The notes beneath the pieces are model-generated. The model did no database searches. It was not told the DNA's origin and saw nothing but the letters and a program-made list of their open reading frames with translations. Made by a program: the position numbers and the translations under genes. From the NCBI GenBank assembly GCA_910587295.1, contig CAJULP010000022.1, positions 5,184 through 69,183 of the forward strand: a stretch of 64,000 nucleotides of DNA. The letters run 5' to 3'. Positions within the stretch are counted from its first letter, which is position 1. Every line of letters starts with the position of its first letter. Shown in pieces: positions 61,592-64,000 of this stretch. This stretch comes from an uncultured Lachnospiraceae bacterium (GTDB lineage: Bacteria > Bacillota > Clostridia > Lachnospirales > Lachnospiraceae).

Positions 61592-62392
61592 ATGGAATTT
61601 ATAAAGATCTACATTTTTTACATAAAAAAATTTTTCCAGGCAAGGGCAGAATACAGGCTGAATTTCTGGATTGGAATATTGGCCAATTTCATAACGTATT
61701 TCCTTGCGTATATTTCTTACTGGATCATAACAGGACAGCTTTCCGATATTGCCGGATGGGATTTTTCTGAATTGTGCCTGCTTTATGGGATGTCTTTGCT
61801 GACTTATGCAATAGCAGGAACATTATTGTGGTACTCAGTTTATAACCTTTCGGGGATGATCATAAGAGGTACGCTGGACATTTTCCTGACAAGGCCCATG
61901 GGGATTTTAAGGCAGCTGATCTGTAACCGTTTTGGGGATACGTTCCTTGCGCAGATATTTGTGACGGTCATATTTATTGCCATTGCAACGGCTGGGCGGT
62001 TGGATGGGATGAACGCCTGGAAGGTATTTTATTTTATTCTGGCGGTCATAGGGGGCACCTGCATCCAGGCGGGCGGGATGATCGCAATAGGGGCGCTTAG
62101 TTTCTGGACTATGAAGTCTGAGGAAGTCGGGGATATTTTTTACTATAAGCTGAGGAACATTACCAAATATCCGTTGGGAATCTTCCCTTTGGCAGTGCAA
62201 AAGATGCTGACATTTATACTGCCGTGGGCATTTATCAATTATTACCCGTCTGCACTATTATTTAACAAAGCGGAATCACATTTTGAAGTGATCTGTGGAT
62301 GTTTATCGCCGGCGATAGGGATTACTTTACTGATAATTTCTGTCAAGTTTTTTTACATAGGACTTAGACATTACAATGGTGCCGGAAGCTGA
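61592..62392 (+). CDS. ABC-2 type permease, DUF990 family (second)
   Basis: A 266-residue partner permease with the characteristic N-terminus FFQARAEYRLNFWIG and TRPMGILRQLICNRFGD after the third helix. It should form a heterodimer with the preceding gene. The C-terminus ends YIGLRHYNGAGS, a common ending in the family. Confidence 0.87.
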   Translation: MEFIKIYIFYIKKFFQARAEYRLNFWIGILANFITYFLAYISYWIITGQLSDIAGWDFSELCLLYGMSLLTYAIAGTLLWYSVYNLSGMIIRGTLDIFLTRPMGILRQLICNRFGDTFLAQIFVTVIFIAIATAGRLDGMNAWKVFYFILAVIGGTCIQAGGMIAIGALSFWTMKSEEVGDIFYYKLRNITKYPLGIFPLAVQKMLTFILPWAFINYYPSALLFNKAESHFEVICGCLSPAIGITLLIISVKFFYIGLRHYNGAGS

Positions 62393-62429
62393 CAATGGGG
62401 ATAAAATAAAGGGAAGCGGGGGATGACAT

Positions 62430-63416
62430 ATGTCTGAGATAGTATTTGACAATATAAGCAGAAATTATAAGGTATCCATTAAGAACAGCAGCTACCTGCG
62501 GTATCTTATGAGGAGAGAGTATAAAGTTATCGAGGCCGTAAAGGGCGTTTCTTTTGACATATCCCATGGTGAGGCTGTGGGGATGATCGGGCCTAATGGG
62601 GCAGGGAAATCGACTACGATGAAAATGATGACGGGCATCCTTGTGCCAAGTTCCGGTCAAGCGGCTGTTTTTGGGAAAGACCCTTTTATGCACAGGAAAG
62701 AGATCTGCCGGGAAATCGGGGTGTTGTTTGGGCAGAAATCCCAGCTTTGGTGGGATCTGCCAGCCGAAGACACATTTGAGCTGCTGAAAAAGATATATAG
62801 GATTCCCGATAAAACATATGAAAAAAATATAAGGAAATATGCAGAGGTGTTGGATACGCACCGGTTTTTAGGACAGCCGGTGCGTCAGCTCAGCCTTGGG
62901 CAGAGGATGCGCCTGGAATTGATGGCCTGTTTATTACATGACCCTAAGATCCTTTTTTTGGACGAGCCGACGTTGGGGCTGGATGTGGTAGTCAAAAGGC
63001 AGATCAGGGATTTGCTGCAGGGGCTAAAAGGAAGCACCACGATCATACTGACATCGCATGATATGAAGGATATCGACAGTGTCTGTGAACGTTTGATCGT
63101 GATCGACAATGGATTAAAGATTGTGGACAATGACATTGAGGAAGTAAAGAGGGCATATGGGAATATTGAAAGGGTCAAGATTAAGATAAAAGAAGAAGAT
63201 AATGTCAAGCTGGACTTCTTCCCGGAGACTGTGAAAACGGAATATAAAGACCAAAGCATTTTTTGCAGCTATAATCCGAAGGAGATAAGCTCGGCAGATA
63301 TCTTACAGCAGGTTCTGGGCCATTATAATGTTTTGGATATTTCTATAATGTCTGCAGATATTGATGACATAATTGAGTCTATTTATAGATCGGAAAAAGA
63401 TGAAAAATATGTGTGA
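62430..63416 (+). CDS. ABC exporter ATPase of the DUF990 system
   Basis: This 328-residue ATPase has Walker A GPNGAGKSTTMKMM, Walker B ILFLDEPTLGLD and signature LSLGQRMRLEL. Its N-terminal VSIKNSSYLRYLMRREYKVIEAVKGVSF is typical of NatA-like ATPases paired with DUF990 permeases. A C-terminal regulatory part covers residues 235-328. Confidence 0.92.
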   Translation: MSEIVFDNISRNYKVSIKNSSYLRYLMRREYKVIEAVKGVSFDISHGEAVGMIGPNGAGKSTTMKMMTGILVPSSGQAAVFGKDPFMHRKEICREIGVLFGQKSQLWWDLPAEDTFELLKKIYRIPDKTYEKNIRKYAEVLDTHRFLGQPVRQLSLGQRMRLELMACLLHDPKILFLDEPTLGLDVVVKRQIRDLLQGLKGSTTIILTSHDMKDIDSVCERLIVIDNGLKIVDNDIEEVKRAYGNIERVKIKIKEEDNVKLDFFPETVKTEYKDQSIFCSYNPKEISSADILQQVLGHYNVLDISIMSADIDDIIESIYRSEKDEKYV

Positions 63417-63486
63417 CGTCATACCGATTGGCCGGATATATATAGACAGACTAAAAGAGAAGGTAATGGAGTATATGGGGGATTAG
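63409..63486 (+). CDS. Possible 25-residue peptide
   Basis: ATG 63409 overlaps the ATPase end by 8 nt and opens a 25-codon frame (MCDVIPIGRIYIDRLK...) that stops one base before the next ABC gene's start. It has no clear ribosome site of its own and only one Cys. It could be a small leader or precursor or just chance; support is weak. Confidence 0.25.
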   Translation: MCDVIPIGRIYIDRLKEKVMEYMGD

Positions 63487-63487
63487 G

Positions 63488-64000
63488 ATGAAGCAAGAAA
63501 TTGATTCAATTAGTTGGTTATGTTCACAGGTATCAGGCGGCAGAAGAATTTTATTTAAAAAATATCTTTTAAAAATGGCGGATTCTATTATAGATCTATT
63601 TTTAACATTAATCATAGGATTATTAATTGGGGCCATTTTTTATAGGAATAATCTTAAGCTGTTTATAATAGAAAGTATTGTTTACATAGTGCTTTTTTTA
63701 TTGAAATGTATTGTCGGGAAAATCATTTTAGTAACGGTAAACCAGTTACAGGAAAACATACTGTTAGGCCTGCGTAAATTAATGTTTGAAAAAACTATGA
63801 AAGCTAATGCAAATGATTTAAATGAATTAAATTCCGGAGAGTTTTTACAAATGTTTGGTCAGGATGTTGAAGATATATTTACATGTTTCAATGATGCTTT
63901 AGAAAAAATAACCGTGTCTGTTTTTCAAATTTTTATTATCTTTATGATAGTGGCATATTATAGCTTTGCTTTGGCGGTTGTTATTTTATGCCTATCTTTA
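63488..64000 (+). CDS. ABC exporter, N-terminal membrane part, cut by window end
   Basis: The frame is open from ATG 63488 for 171 codons to the window edge. It has a hydrophobic pair of helices at residues 32-75 and another at about 145-171; LMFEKTMKANANDLNELNSGEFLQMFGQDVEDI is the typical coupling region of type 1 ABC exporters. The ATPase should lie beyond base 64000. The sequence is AT-rich, like the island at 52-55 kb, and unlike the DUF990 genes before it. Confidence 0.82.
   Translation, partial: MKQEIDSISWLCSQVSGGRRILFKKYLLKMADSIIDLFLTLIIGLLIGAIFYRNNLKLFIIESIVYIVLFLLKCIVGKIILVTVNQLQENILLGLRKLMFEKTMKANANDLNELNSGEFLQMFGQDVEDIFTCFNDALEKITVSVFQIFIIFMIVAYYSFALAVVILCLSL

Overview
The window looks like chromosome of a gut Lachnospiraceae-type Firmicute (class Clostridia). 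The evidence is G-rich Shine-Dalgarno sites, lipoprotein sugar-binding proteins, YesM/YesN two-component systems, mid-GC coding sequence, and a glycyl-radical bacterial microcompartment (BMC) with the gene set known from Clostridium phytofermentans and Roseburia fucose/rhamnose loci. Genus is not resolved. No rRNA, tRNA or CRISPR array was seen.

Region 1 (1-1546): the 3' part of a GH35-type beta-galactosidase, ended by a strong terminator. Region 2 (1.6-15.8 kb): a full fucose/propanediol BMC operon of the GRM5 type. It holds a glycyl radical diol dehydratase and its activase, seven shell genes (EutS/PduU-like, four BMC-H, BMC-P, PduT-like BMC-T), EutP/PduV, class II aldolase, GlcG/PduO-C-like protein, acylating aldehyde dehydrogenase, zinc alcohol dehydrogenase, PduL, PduS, a DeoR regulator and a FucU mutarotase. 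Five cargo proteins carry recognisable encapsulation-type helices. Two good promoters, before the dehydratase and before the aldolase, share TGTTGG/CCAACA half-sites that may bind the DeoR protein.

Region 3 (15.8-33.9 kb): sensing, uptake and entry into the pathway. It contains a YesN/YesM/membrane-anchored sugar-binding sensor triad, an AraC regulator divergent from an alcohol dehydrogenase/aldo-keto reductase pair, a lipoprotein, a ribose-type ABC importer with two permeases, a second AraC regulator, L-fucose isomerase and a rhamnulokinase-type kinase. Together: import, isomerise, phosphorylate, cleave to DHAP and lactaldehyde, reduce to 1,2-propanediol, then dehydrate and convert it to propanol and propionyl phosphate in the BMC. 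Endonuclease III and an FAD/Rieske oxidoreductase follow.

Region 4 (36.3-49.3 kb) is the most unusual part. A single-strand operon starts with a LacI-type repressor fused to a ribokinase-like kinase, behind a strong promoter whose -35 box lies inside a palindrome. It continues with an AtuA-like DUF1446 protein, DUF4387, two tandem HAD phosphatases, a three-part ABC importer, two different ADP-ribosylglycohydrolase-family enzymes (one with a long beta-rich C-terminal extension) and a second PfkB kinase, and ends at a strong terminator. I read it as an uncharacterised catabolic system, perhaps for an N- or O-glycosylated (riboside-like) compound.

Region 5 (49.3-59.6 kb): a decayed AAA-ATPase/PD-(D/E)XK gene, an IS1182-like element with perfect 19-bp ends, a 5-bp target duplication and an apparently internally deleted transposase, then an AT-rich peptide-maturation-like island. 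The island has one intact and one broken radical SAM/SPASM gene, a broken partner, two ABC exporter half-transporters and two unknown proteins. Region 6 (59.6-64 kb): an MgtC-like membrane protein, an ABC-2 exporter with two DUF990 permeases and an ATPase, and the start of another ABC exporter cut by the window end.
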